A stretch of DNA of 64,000 nt from Neopestalotiopsis rosae (taxonomy: Eukaryota > Ascomycota > Sordariomycetes > Amphisphaeriales > Sporocadaceae): positions 5,580,001 through 5,644,000 of the forward strand of contig JALGAS010000002.1 in NCBI GenBank assembly GCA_023078685.1, written 5' to 3'. Below are positions 1 to 11,205 of this stretch, piece after piece. A program made the position numbers and the translations under genes. Position 1 is the stretch's first letter. Each line of letters opens with the position of its first letter. The notes under the pieces were generated by a model, which had not been told where the DNA came from, did not search any database, and was given only the letters and a program-made list of their open reading frames with translations.

Positions 1-1492
1 GAAAAAAGAGAGACCACGACCAGAGCAAAGAAGCCAGTTCATTAATTGTCACCCCGGGTTCGCTTAACCTAAATCGCATTATGCTCATGTTGGTGCAAAT
101 TGGACGATTGCCCAAGGTCGGATTCGCAGAACGTCGTATCCAAAAATTCTACAGCGTCGCCTTTCACGGTGATGATGGACCTTGTCGCTTAGCTATTTTT
201 GCAAACACACTCAAGGTGCTGTGGTATGGTGCAGTATATTTCATGATTTAGCGAATACAACAGATCAAATATATATCATCAACTTTCATCGACACAAACC
301 TCTTTTTTCACGAATCTTTACATGTCTTCGGTCTGGGTAATAAGGGGTACATCCCCCCAAGCTTGCATCTCGTCTCAAGATGGCTTGATGTCTGTCTGGT
401 TTCCCACCCCTCATCTGCAGATTGGAGATTGGGAAGAAAAAGTGGCGTGCGTCGCATCCAGTGCAGATCACCTTCATGGTTCGAGCGGGATTGATTGGTG
501 CGAGAAATTTGTTCCTCTTTTTTGATCTTCTTGCTGCTGCTGCATACAGAGAGAGAAGAGTTCAGACGAAAACGAGAAATCTCTCTCTTCTTTCGTAGCC
601 ACGAAAAAGAGACACCAATGACATGCAAAATTAAAGCAACACGGCGTGTTATCAAAGGTATATGTCCGATGTGTATACTGACTGTGTAGAGACAAATTCC
701 CGCCCCGTCCCCCCCTCTGCACGCTAATCAATGTGCATTGCCACATGCTATCTACATAGTACTGCTGTTGCTGCTGCTGCTACCTTGCCGCACATGTGTA
801 TTTGTATGTGGACGAAACCTAAAAATCCGGACCTAACGTTTTGTAGTGGCGGCTTAACAGACGACCGACTTCTTCTGGAACGGCGGCTGATTAAAGCTGT
901 AGAAGAAGCTTAAAAAAAAGCTGCAACGGCAAAAAGCAAGGTAAAATAGAGTATGAACCAAATGTGCTAGGTATGCGGCTGAGAATAGAATAAAACTCTA
1001 CTAAATCTCGACTGGTCGAAAACTCCTGTGAGATGAAATTATGTCTTTTTCTTTCTTTCGCCAGAATCCTAAAGAATACACAAGATGACATGATGTCGAG
1101 CAAAGGTGTAAATCTGTACACTAAGATGACGGGGGATTGATATGCAGGCCGGCTAGAACAGAATCAGATCCGACCCGAGGACACCCCTTGTACCTTTCTT
1201 GGCTGGGGTGGTGGGAAGAGGGCAGCGAGGGGAGGGGGCCGGATGAACCCTTGAGTCCTTGGACCTGATTTGTTCCCCCTCCCCTGGAATCAAGAGAGGC
1301 CCTACAGGTACACTAGAGAAGAAGAAGCAGAAGCAGAAGCAGCAGCAGCAAAGTCAAGAGAAGCTTGAGGGGCGGCCAGCAATTCATTAAGCAACTCTTG
1401 GCTCTACTGAAAAGTCACTCTGAAGCGGGCAGGTGGAAGTGGGAAGTCAAAGTTTAAGTAGGGCAAGGTAGGTACAGTAATGCAAGGCTTGC

Positions 1493-1535
<43 letters not shown>

Positions 1536-3122
1536 CAAGCTTGCAAGCCTTCAATGGTTCTGTGCTTCCTTCTGCTCCTTCTTCAGCCTGTATGTAATGA
1601 ATGTATCAGTAAAAGGAAATGTAAATGGAGCCTCAATCAATACCGGGACAAATCAAGATGCGGCGCCCTATCCACCAGTTCATCAGCCAAGTCCCATCAG
1701 ATCAACATCATCGCCCTTTTAGCACTCCCGACCGACCAAGAGCATTGGCCTTTTTCCGATCAACCATTTCTCGGGATCGTCGATTAAGCCTTTTTCGTCT
1801 TTATTTTGCCAAGTTGCGATTGCCAATGGAAAGAGAAGGAGGGTCCCCAAGGTCCCCCCAGTTCCCCTCTATTCTGCCCTCCACCATCTGCGCCCCAGCT
1901 TGAGCTTGCCTAATAGTAGAGAGCCCAGACAAAGTGCTACAGACCACCCACTAGGCCAGGTACTGCTTGCGTGCAGGGCACCAAAAAAGTGGCCATCTGC
2001 CGTCTTGGCACTCTACTGGAAGGGGCCAGAGGAAAAACGATCGACATGGGAACAAAAAAAAAAAGGCCAGCGAGCTACCAAAGCAGAGAAGCAAGCACAA
2101 CCAACCGGAAATCCACCACCCTACTTTTAGCTGTACCCACCCCTGGATTGATTTGATTGATTGGGATCAGTAACGAAAGATAAATCCAAGGACTGCTGCT
2201 AAGGTCGCACATTGCTTGCTTGTTCGCCGCTCGCTCGCTTGAATAAATTAATTGCATGGGCTTGCCTGCCTGCCTGCTTGCCGACTTGCTGCTGGCTATG
2301 TACATGGTAACTGGGTTTTGCTGCTTGCCAGGTTTAGTTGCAGATGATAAAGGCAAAAAAAGAACAACGTTCAAATCATCTTTCACTCTCTCTCACTCTT
2401 TCGGCTACAAACAAGAACGACGTCCAGGTGTGCTGTGCGTTTCGGACTAAAGTAGCTAAGGAGCTTGGATCACACCTTTTTTTGGCCCTTCTCTTTCAAT
2501 CCTCTTCTTCTCTTCTCATTCATCCTCCTCCTCCATCCATCCTTTTTTTTTTTTTCATCCCATCTTTCTTCCTTGTACGTACTTTGGTTTGACCCATTCG
2601 TACTAAAAAGCGTTTTTGGGGCCTTTGCTCTGTGTTTTTGCAACAGCAGGCTCTGGAAGTCGTCATGATTCAATTGCCTCTCCTATCTCAGCATTGATTA
2701 ACGTTACAGGTGGTTGCGTTACTCTGGCAAGGAAAACGCGTACAGGACCTAGGTAGCTACAAGCTATAAACAGGTCTCAAACGCACGGCTTTTTGGGGGG
2801 TTTGGATTTTGCTCCAACTGAAGGGGACGCCGCGTCATCCTTATCTGATTACGGTTGCATAACCTCCATACGTTTGGTGCCTGGACCCAGTCAATTGGCC
2901 TGCAGCACTCTGGAGACACGCAGCGGGCAGTCGTCGTCGTCTGAAGCTTTTCTTCTCTCAATTAAACACAACAGAAAAAAAAAAAGAGAGACAAGCGGCT
3001 CAACAACGGCCAACGGCCCCCCACACGCAAAAAAAGAACTATTATTATATCAGAGACACGGGGCGCTGCCGCCGTCAACCATGGTCTTATAATAATACTA
3101 GTAATTGCAGTCTGGAACTCCA
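1..3122. other. Gene-free 5' flank with simple repeats
   Basis: I see no supportable gene here. Reading frames are short, overlap on both strands and lack domain character. The stretch contains CAG/GCT-rich runs, a CAGGAG hexamer array, CTTGC/CTGC-rich sequence near 2255-2295 and homopyrimidine tracts near 2500-2560. The right end is presumably the promoter and 5' leader of the glycosyltransferase-like gene that begins at 3123. Confidence 0.6.
1495..1536. repeat. CAGGAG hexanucleotide array
   Basis: Six perfect copies of CAGGAG are followed by one CAGGAC copy. On the plus strand the array could encode alternating Gln-Glu, but the surrounding 80-codon frame has no other coding character, so I treat it as a microsatellite. 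Confidence 0.9.
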
Positions 3123-4622
3123 ATGTCGAAGGCGGAAGAGCTCATGAGGCGGGTGCCTACCCGGCCTCTGATTACACGCTACAGCCTGGCCTTGTGCGCC
3201 GCCTTGATGATTTACTGTCTCTTTGTGTATCCAGCGCTTCACCACCACGAGCGCCACCCGCAACTGCCAAATGGCCCAAATGTCGACCAGGCAGCAGACG
3301 CCGCGGCTGTCCCACTGACTGGCCCGGTCAATGACGACCAAGCTGCACAACAAGCACTAGAGGATGCAGCGCCGAGAGAAAAGGTGTACAAGCCAATGCC
3401 AGTGGGCTATGCGAAAATCGAGGACCCATTCCCATGGCTGACGGTAAACAAGAGGGCGCCACCCATCTCGCCAGACAATTTACCGCCAAACCCTCATGTG
3501 CCCGAGCACACACCACTATTCATTGGCTTCACGAGGAATTGGCCAATGCTGCTCCAATGTGTTTCGAGCTACATAGCAGCCGGTTGGCCCGCGGATGATA
3601 TCTTCGTGGTCGAGAACACTGGCACTTTTCGCGCCAACAAGGACGGAAAGCTCTCCCTGCAGAATCCTTTCTTCCTGGATCACGCCCAGCTCAGATTGCT
3701 TGGTGTGCACGTACTCACGACACCGACTTTGATGTCCTTTGCTCAGCTGCAGAACTATTACCTAAACATTGCCCTCCAGCGGGGCTGGGAGAACTTCTTT
3801 TGGAGCCACCAGGACGTAATTGTCTTTTCCGATGAAGAGGTTCAGAAAAAGGACCGCGATCACGACTATGACCAAGATCCCTACGCCACCATTTACGAGC
3901 GGGCTGTAGGGCTGCTCCGCTACCTCAATGGGCCGGACATGCCCCCATGGGCCACGCATTTCTTTGCTTACGACCACCTCACCTTGGTCAATCGCGACGC
4001 CTATCTTGAGGTGGGCGCCTGGGATACCCACATTCCCTTCTACGGCTCCGACTGCGACATGTACCTTCGCCTCCACTGGGCCGGTTATTGGCAGCCGCAG
4101 AGCGAGGCTGGGCTGGTCTTTGATGTCAGCTCCCGCCTCGACGACGTCGGCGCCCTCTTCCGGATACCGCGCGCCCACGCCAGCTTTGAGGGCGATCCGT
4201 TATTCAACGATCCCAACCGGCCTATGCTCGAGGCTGAGCAGAAGCAGGAATATGAGGTCCGCGCCTGGACCGAGAAGGAGGGTGAGAGCTTCCAGCACCT
4301 TGTCGCCGTTGCCGAGCGCATGCAAGAGGCCAAGTGGATGGACGACGGCATCTGGCGCAACACATGGCAGGCCAAGCAAGGTGGCGGCGCCGGCGAACCC
4401 TTTTACCGTGATCCAGCCGGGTTCGAAGAAGGCGTCCGGACATTGATTGATGCCGGCCGCCGCGTTTTCGCTGACAAGTGGGGACACCGCGGCTGCAACC
4501 TTATTGAAATGGGCATCGAGCCTCAAGACGCTTGGCGGCTAGAGCCCGACTGGGACGCCGCGACCGAGGGCGATGGCGCTGATGGCGGCGACTGGGGCAA
4601 GGACTGGACGGGCATCGACTAA
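3123..4622 (+). CDS. Putative type II membrane glycosyltransferase-like protein
   Basis: A single-exon frame of 499 residues. I chose the ATG at 3123 (MSKAEELM...); the frame is open a few codons further upstream but without an ATG. The N-terminus has a short basic cytoplasmic stretch (RRVPTRP), one hydrophobic anchor at about residues 18-37 (YSLALCAALMIYCLFVYP) and a Pro/Ala-rich stem. This is the layout of a Golgi type II membrane enzyme. The lumenal part has GT-A-like features: an FIGFTRNWPMLLQCVSSY beta-alpha start, FFWSHQDVIVFSDEE, which may hold an acidic metal-binding site, and FYGSDCDMYLRLHWAGYW. The family is recognised by overall look as a conserved fungal glycosyltransferase-like group; donor and acceptor are unknown. 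The frame is uninterrupted and ends in TAA. Confidence 0.8.
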   Translation: MSKAEELMRRVPTRPLITRYSLALCAALMIYCLFVYPALHHHERHPQLPNGPNVDQAADAAAVPLTGPVNDDQAAQQALEDAAPREKVYKPMPVGYAKIEDPFPWLTVNKRAPPISPDNLPPNPHVPEHTPLFIGFTRNWPMLLQCVSSYIAAGWPADDIFVVENTGTFRANKDGKLSLQNPFFLDHAQLRLLGVHVLTTPTLMSFAQLQNYYLNIALQRGWENFFWSHQDVIVFSDEEVQKKDRDHDYDQDPYATIYERAVGLLRYLNGPDMPPWATHFFAYDHLTLVNRDAYLEVGAWDTHIPFYGSDCDMYLRLHWAGYWQPQSEAGLVFDVSSRLDDVGALFRIPRAHASFEGDPLFNDPNRPMLEAEQKQEYEVRAWTEKEGESFQHLVAVAERMQEAKWMDDGIWRNTWQAKQGGGAGEPFYRDPAGFEEGVRTLIDAGRRVFADKWGHRGCNLIEMGIEPQDAWRLEPDWDAATEGDGADGGDWGKDWTGID

Positions 4623-5023
4623 AAGCAATAAGTCGTGCCCAATCAACGACGCCCATTTTGAAACCGAAATCGGATATCTGTAGATAAAATCTCGTGTACA
4701 TGGATGGCTCATATCCCTTCAAAATATGGTGCAAAAGAGAAACATTCAAAGTGGCATTTGAAGGCGGCGAAGAGCACGACCAATGGATTTTTCTTGGTGG
4801 GCCTCTGTTATTCTGATATACCCTGTTATTTTACTTATTTTCCCAATGTTTTTATAGTTGTCTCAGACCGGCATGAATGATGATACTGTTGGATATGATT
4901 GTCTTTTAAGCTTTTCCATCCTTTGTTCATTGTCCCGGAAAATTACGATTCATCGAGAAGCATACATATAGTTATATACACGTACGAGTATACATCCAAG
5001 TAAGCAATTCAAATACGACTGCC
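4623..5023. other. Convergent 3' intergenic region
   Basis: AT-rich stretch between the 3' ends of two convergent genes (glycosyltransferase-like on plus, secreted protein on minus). It holds presumed 3' untranslated regions; no reading frame or repeat stands out. Confidence 0.6.
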
Positions 5024-5548
5024 TTAACACCCATTCACAGCAGCAGTAAAGGACGACGGGCCGACGTAGTGCTGAGAGGTGCTGGCGCCGTCATTCTGCG
5101 TGTTGATCTGGTCCGGGGTGATGGGGTGGCAAAAGATCTCAATGTCGTTGGTGTACGGCGACAGCCACTGAATATCGAGGAAGAGGTTGCTCGAGAGGGC
5201 GGTCCGGGCCGTGAACCACGTGTAGGCGCTGTCGCCGTCGCAGGTCCCGCTGGTCACGGGCAGGCTGCCGTCGCTGGTGGCGGTGCCGCTGCAGTGGATG
5301 GGCGTGGTCACGCCGGGTGGCGCAATGTCGAAGCTGTAGCTTTATTGTGAAATGGTTTTTGTCCGTTAGAAATGTTTCTCCTGTGGTTTGTTGTGGGAGG
5401 AATAATAGTCTTCCTACCTGCATTGCGAGCTGTGAGGAGTACAATCTGCGGCAAAGTTGTTGATGGTGACTTCAGTGGTCTGCCTCTTTTCTTGTACGAC
5501 GCTCCCTGATGCCACGGCGGCAAGAGAGATAGTATTGATGAATTTCAT
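5024..5548 (-). CDS. Small secreted cysteine-rich protein
   Basis: Two exons, 5548-5418 and 5333-5024, joined across an 84-nt GT-AG intron. The join completes a Ser codon (C-S-F) and gives 146 residues. The start MKFINTISLAAVASGSV is a short signal peptide. It is followed by a KR-Q dibasic site (residues 21-23) that looks like a Kex2 propeptide cleavage site. The mature part has six cysteines, enough for three disulfides, in a pattern VTINNFAADC...HSSQCSF...IHC...GTC...IFC...NGC. The layout recalls fungal AA1-like/Alt a 1-like or hypersensitive-response-inducing small secreted proteins, but that family link is only from general resemblance. It probably acts outside the cell. The genomic neighbours give no functional clue. 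Confidence 0.8.
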
Positions 5549-6275
5549 GGTTTTGGAAGGCGTTTTGAGTTTTTGAAAAAGGCTTGGTGAGATTATGATT
5601 ATACGTTTATACAGCGTGTATGAGCAGGTGTGATCTTGGCATGTAGATAGGCTTTAGGATGATGAACTGGTCACACGTATATATAGATGTACATGAAGTG
5701 ACGCAGGCGATTACTCACGATGCAGCGCCTTTGGGTGGTCGGCGTGACCGTTACATCATTGTGATCATGGGTTGCGTTCGATTTGCTCTTGACAGAAACT
5801 AATGTGCACATATCAGTAACCTCTAAATATATCTTTTGGCACGTGAAGTTAATTACATTGCGCTAGTACACAGACACGAACATATAGTCCAATACAAGGA
5901 CAATGTTGTGAATGGCTACTAGAATATTGTCAACTATTTTTGTTACGCACTCATAATGCAAGCGTGGAAATCATAAGAACTTAAACCAAGCTTATGCATG
6001 GTGTTGGAATACCAAACCTATGTAATGAATCACTGAGATGGAAATTTCTGGACATAACACGATATGTTTCAGTATAGAGTTGCTCTACACGTAAATTTTC
6101 ACTTAGAGTTGCAACCACTGACCTTAGCGCAAATGAATGACGATTTATTTTTACCCCGAACTCGTGAATAGCTGACCTGATGTCATGGCGAGTCTCTCCG
6201 CACTTGTTATCTTGCCGTCGGGAAGCATGGCAGATTCCCGGCCTCTTGTTGTCACTGAGATCATGAGACATCCCA
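5549..6275. other. Intergenic region, secreted protein to NRPS-like gene
   Basis: AT-rich sequence upstream of the secreted protein gene (its promoter side) and downstream of the NRPS-like gene. A 96-codon minus-strand frame at 5981-6271 has no domain character and lies just past the natural stop of the reductase, so I do not call it. Confidence 0.55.
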
Positions 6276-9200
6276 TCAGAAGGCCCACTGTGTCAACCAA
6301 TTTTCTACCCACACGTCACTAACTGCATCCAATTTCTGCAGCGTCTCCGACATGCCCACCGAGGCTTTAGTATCCAAGACAAGAGGGTATTCCTCCATCC
6401 TCGCTAACCCCTTGAAATAGTCAACAAGTTTGACCCCAGGGTTGAGTGATGCGTCCTCTGCCCGAGAAGCGCTTTCACCCAATGCATCTATCCACTTCTC
6501 AAATGGCACAGTCTCCATCTCTCCCGTAGGGTCAATGATCCGGCGAACAGTGGGTAGCAGTTGGGCCCAGGTGGTATGCCTCGGGTTCATCGCGTGGTAG
6601 ACCTTTGCGCCGTGTGGGACGCTCGCCAAATCCGGCTGCGCCGTCACCATTTCCACAATCACCCGCGCGAGGAGGTCCACCGGAACCCAAGTGATGGTCT
6701 CCGCCTGCCCGAGCGACGAGGGAAACTGGCGCAGGTATTTCGAACTGGCAATCAAACGGGGAAACCACTCCTTCTTTGGCCAGACCCCAGCGGCGGTCGT
6801 GGGACCAGCAATCTGGCCGACGCGGCAGATTGTAGTGGCGACGCCTGCCTCTCTGGCCGCCTGGTCCATCAGGCGTTCGGCAACAAACTTTGCCTGCGCG
6901 TAGCCAATCGCCTGGGGGGTGCGCCAGTCCTCGCAGACGCCCTCGGGGATCGGTGCGGTGCCTGGCTGGTCATTGACAGCGTGCCAGTTGGAAACAGCGC
7001 CGACGCTGGACGTGAAGAAGATGTCAGCATTGCGGGCCGAGTGCGCCGACAAGTCGATGAGGCGGCGGACGGCTCCGATCTGGCTGCGAAATGAGTCGAG
7101 GCTGAGATTGAAGTCGACGTGCCAGGCCATGTGGACAATCGTCGTGACTTCTTGCTGGAGGGTCGCGTACAGCTCTTGTGGCTCCAGACCAAAGTATGGC
7201 TCTGCAAGATCCGCTTCGAAACACTGGACCTCCTTGGGGAGTGGCCCAAAGTCGAGGTTGGCCCGTAGGTTGTTCAATCGCTCTAGACTATCCTGACCCC
7301 GTATAGGGCAATATATCATTGACACTCGGGGGCTCTTGATCAGGGCTTCAAGCACACACGCGCCAAGCGAGCCGGATGCACCGGTCAACAAGACAACAAG
7401 TGTATCAGAGGGTGTCTTGTGGATCGACCTAGCGGGACGCGGAAGATCTTGAGCATAAACGCTGTACAGGCTTTGCATCTTCTGCTCGCCGGTCATTGAT
7501 CCCTGTATGGGTGTTTTGCCCTCTGCTATATCGGACGTGACTTGGATGAGAGATTCCACAGTGGGGTTGTAGTAGATAGTTCTAGCTTCCAATGTCTGCG
7601 TCTTTCCAAGTGCTGAGATCAGTCGGTTGAGCTTCTTCAGAATAATGACGACTTGTAGTGAATCGAGCCCTCGCTCGAATAAGTCCATGTTGGGGGCTAG
7701 TTCATCAATGTTGATGTCTGTAGATGTGGCGACAATAGTTCGAACCTTGCGAGGTATGTGGCTGAGGTCCTCTGTGGTATCATGGGGTATAGAATCGGAG
7801 TCTCCCTCGTTTCGTTCATAAGAGCATCAATCTCTGCTGAGTACGAGTCTAGCGTCATTTTACGCTGTACTGTGCCCTTCCCCGTCTTCTGCATCGGCTT
7901 GGTGGCTGATGTGAACATGATCATGTTCTTGTGGATTCTACCATAAGATGGAATTTTCTTGTTTGCTTCTTGTACAACTGACCAGATTGTGTCCAGCAGC
8001 TCTGCCTCCCCGGTACTACTCTCTGGGGGAGCGGATGACGGCTCGATGAGTAGACTTGATTGAGGTCGTCCAAAACCCATGACGAGAGCTGCGCCAACGG
8101 CTGGGCATGTCTCAATAACGCTTTCCATCTCATAAGGATTCAGCTTCTCGGCCGTAGAAAAGACGATGGGGTCATCGACACGGCCTTTGTACAGCCAAAT
8201 GTCATCCTTGGAAGGATGCTTCTGGAAAATATCCTTTGTGGGCCATTCATCTAATTCGGGATAGGTACTGAAGATTCCTTGGTAGATCTCGAGCTTGGGA
8301 TTACGGATTATGACCTGTTCGTACAAGTCGTCCGAAACGGGTCGATACTCATGCCCCAGGACTGGACTGACCTTGATATAGGCCCAGTCTTCGCGATCAC
8401 ACACTTGAATTGGAAACACTCCAGTTTCCGTCGTGGCGAAACAATTCAGCAACCGGGTACGAGAGCTGAGACGGTCGCCTACGTCTTGAGGCAAAAAGCC
8501 GCCGCCGAATGTAATCTGCTTAAGCCGGCCCAGATTCTCCAGATACGTGGGATCTTTGGCTAGGTCGATCAACGTCCATGGAGCTAGGACAGTGTGCTGC
8601 GGATTGCCGTGGACATGGATGCCGTTGACAATATCAGCAGACGGCGGAAATGGGCCAAGGATAGCGGTGAAGCCAGAGTAGATGCATCCAGGTAAGAACA
8701 GCGAGAAGCCCGCAGAATGGAAAACGGGAACTGGTAGATAAACTCGAGTACCTCTGCACATAGCGGGAAATGTTTCTTGGTGTCCCAATGAAGGTAGTGC
8801 CGTAAATGCATCAAGCGGCGCAATCGTACCGTGAGTCTGAATGACAAGCTTCGGTAGACTAGTTGAACCCGATGTATGCAGAACGACGAACGGGTCTGAT
8901 TTGGCTTCTTCAAAGGTCTTGTTGTATGGATATGGGCTGTTGAGTCTATCATCATCGTCGCCAAGCCAGTATTGCAACCCAGGAATCTCAAGAACCCGCA
9001 TTGGCCTCGCGGACAAGACTTGGCTGACCATGGGGAAGGGGAAGTTTTCAGCTCTCAAATACACGTGGCAATCGGCTTCCTCGAACAGGGACAAGTTGGC
9101 ATCAAGGGTGTTTCGCAGTGAGGTGAGAAGGACCTTGTAACCGGTCTTCACCGATGCTAGAACCAAGATGGCATACACAACATCCTGAGGCCCCATGTAG

Positions 9201-9430
9201 GCCAGAGTCGGGAAGTTCTTCAGCGGTTTTCCAAGATTGTGCTCAATGTACCACGAACAACGGTCCACGGCCCGCGAGAATTCTTTCGCAGTGATATCAC
9301 GAAAGCCATCTGCGGGATCTCTGGCCTTTGCAACAGAGTAGAGGACGCGATCTGGGTCTGATTGTGCTATCTCTTCGACTAGGGTAGGCAGCAGCCGCCT
9401 CCCAGCGTTTTCGGGTAGAATTGATGTCAT
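6276..9430 (-). pseudogene. NRPS-like A-T-R reductase, interrupted by one frameshift
   Basis: The order is adenylation, carrier and thioester-reductase domains, as in fungal NRPS-like carboxylate reductases, which activate an acid with ATP, tether it to phosphopantetheine and release an aldehyde or alcohol with NAD(P)H. The first frame (9430-7697, ATG at 9430) has A3 HTSGST (185-190), A5 FATTETG (331-337), GRVDD (416-420) and the A10 lysine motif KTGKGTVQRK (515-524). The second frame (to 6276) has the carrier motif LFERGLDSLQ, the Rossmann motif TGASGSLG, TSSVG and the SDR pair YAQAK. After EIDAL the frame is lost. The other frame, opening at about 7819, continues YERNEGDSDS... into the carrier domain, so one base is missing in CTTAT at about 7817-7822. 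No GT-AG intron bridges this. It is either a sequencing error or a real inactivating deletion. The enzyme would otherwise be about 1050 residues and complete. Confidence 0.85.
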
Positions 9431-9779
9431 TTCGAAGTACGTTTCTGATCAAGTTTCAATACAAATGGGACCATAATTGATTGTCATGACAAGAAGTGGC
9501 CAAAGGATGGAGAGAAGCGATCAACTCGAGACCCTTTGTACTAGAGCTTCGGTCATACTGTGGGAGTCGGTATTGGTGCCTTTACCTTGTCATGAAAGGC
9601 TATCCCAACAGCCTGCAGCTTGTCCGTTGGTGTTGCCAACCCGCAGTTAACATTCAAGTAACGGGCAATCAGCCTGGGTCGACAACAGAAATCCACCTCC
9701 AATCCTACATAGTGTCAAGTTGAGGTAAATCCATGCATTAAAGCGGATGAAGCAAAGGATCATCAGTAGTCTTGCATCA
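9431..9779. other. Intergenic, upstream of NRPS-like gene
   Basis: Promoter side of the NRPS-like gene. No coding sequence or repeat is visible. Confidence 0.5.
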
Positions 9780-10420
9780 ACTTATCCACACTATATTGGA
9801 TATCGGATTTGACGTCGTAACTGTACAACCAGTGCTGTGCCGTAGGGTTGGCAAATGGGATTGCGGGGACCGGACTGGACTCTGCCTTGGACAGGACCCG
9901 GGCAGGTAAGGGCAACGTTGATCATGTTGTTCCATGGGATTTCGTATGTAATTGCATGAGACTTCGGGCCCAACCAACAGTTAATGGTAGGCGGCTCGAA
10001 CTTGAGGATCCGCATGGACAGTATTCGGCTCTACCAAAAATCGCTGAATGAGTTTGCCGGTAAACTGAAGCTGATGCGAGCTGTTTAGTAGACATCGGCA
10101 GAAACTGTTCTCGCCGTTGGCACTGATGATCACGTCAGCTGGAAAGTGTGCACCTCGGGCAGTGATGATTGATCCGTTCGTTAGGTCGATTCTCACAATC
10201 TGGCTGTCAAGCCCCAGGTCTGCGCCAAGTTGTAGAGCCTCTTTGACATGAATAATAAGCACTTCCTTCCAATGAATATAGACGTATGGGTCACCGCAGC
10301 GATCTTCGAGATCGGGCCATCGTTCGATGTTGTGCAAAGTTCCTCCACCATAATACGTATGCTCGGGTGATCCATAGGACGGAAGTCTGGACTGCCCAAG
10401 TTGAACTTTCGGATTGGATT
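9780..10420 (-). pseudogene. Remnant of FAD-dependent monooxygenase (salicylate hydroxylase-like)
   Basis: Minus-strand fragments show the middle of an aromatic-ring FAD monooxygenase. One frame reads ERWPDLEDRCGDPYVYIHWKEVL, then GADLGLDSQIVRIDL, then FPADVIISANGENSFCR, which matches the usual ADVVIGADGxxSxxR motif. It runs to ADPQVRAAYH and stops at about 9981. The next piece, FEPPTINCWLGPKSHAITY followed by NVALTCP, sits in a different frame starting near 10015. The frame therefore shifts near 10000. The N-terminal GxGxxG nucleotide-binding segment and the C-terminus are not recognisable, and no intron model repairs the join. The upstream neighbour on the same strand direction is the NRPS-like gene, so it was probably a tailoring enzyme of the same pathway. 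Confidence 0.7.
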
Positions 10421-11205
10421 CTTTCTAATAGTTTACCGCTAATTGGAGGTGGTGGATGGCTCCAGGTCTATCAATAAAGTTGTTGCCGAGGGCTCTCCCT
10501 GTCATTGGGACGTCTACTCTAGTTAAGTTTGAGTTTATTGTATAATATGCATCATATTGCTGTAGGTAGAGATGAATTGTTGCACTGTAGGATTTGCATT
10601 TTACTCTCTTGGTTGTGAAGGCCAGCTTTATCACTGGCGGTCTACAACCAGATTTGCCGGAACCACGTCGACAAGGACGGATGCTGCAACATGTCCGGCT
10701 ACAAATCTGTTCCACCCGGATCATGGCCACGGCAAACAGCGGACCATTGGTCTTCTGATAGGCTTATATAATTTTGATATACCATAGTGTATTCCCCCTC
10801 CTCTATCAGGTCCTTATAGTTGATGCGGTATATTCATTTTGCCGAAACGCCATGATTGAGAGGGGAGGTGCAGAGCGGGGTACTCATTACCTGGAATGGC
10901 AAGAACGATGCAGGACTGCGGCGCATGCCCCCGTGATGGATCGAATTGGCTGGATTCTCTCCCGAATGCTGAGAGTCCGGTCACTTCCTGGCCTATCATT
11001 GCTTCTAGCCGCTCGGGGCCCTGGTCAAGGTCGCTCGGACCGAGATGCAGCACTGCATAGGTGTGGCCGAGTCGGGTCACTGCATAGGTGTAGACGAGCC
11101 ACTGCGTATGTTGGCCACGACGACACGACGACGCATGGGAGAACTTCAACTGACTTGGCCGGCAAAAAGCTTACAAGTTGAAAATACAAGTCAGGCTTTT
11201 CACAA
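10421..11205. other. Intergenic, FAD remnant to NACHT receptor
   Basis: May hold unrecognisable N-terminal remains of the FAD monooxygenase (minus) and then the promoter of the NACHT gene (plus). A short imperfect tandem (CACTGCATAGGTGT twice, then CACTGCGTATG) lies at about 11049-11108. No intact gene is visible. Confidence 0.5.
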
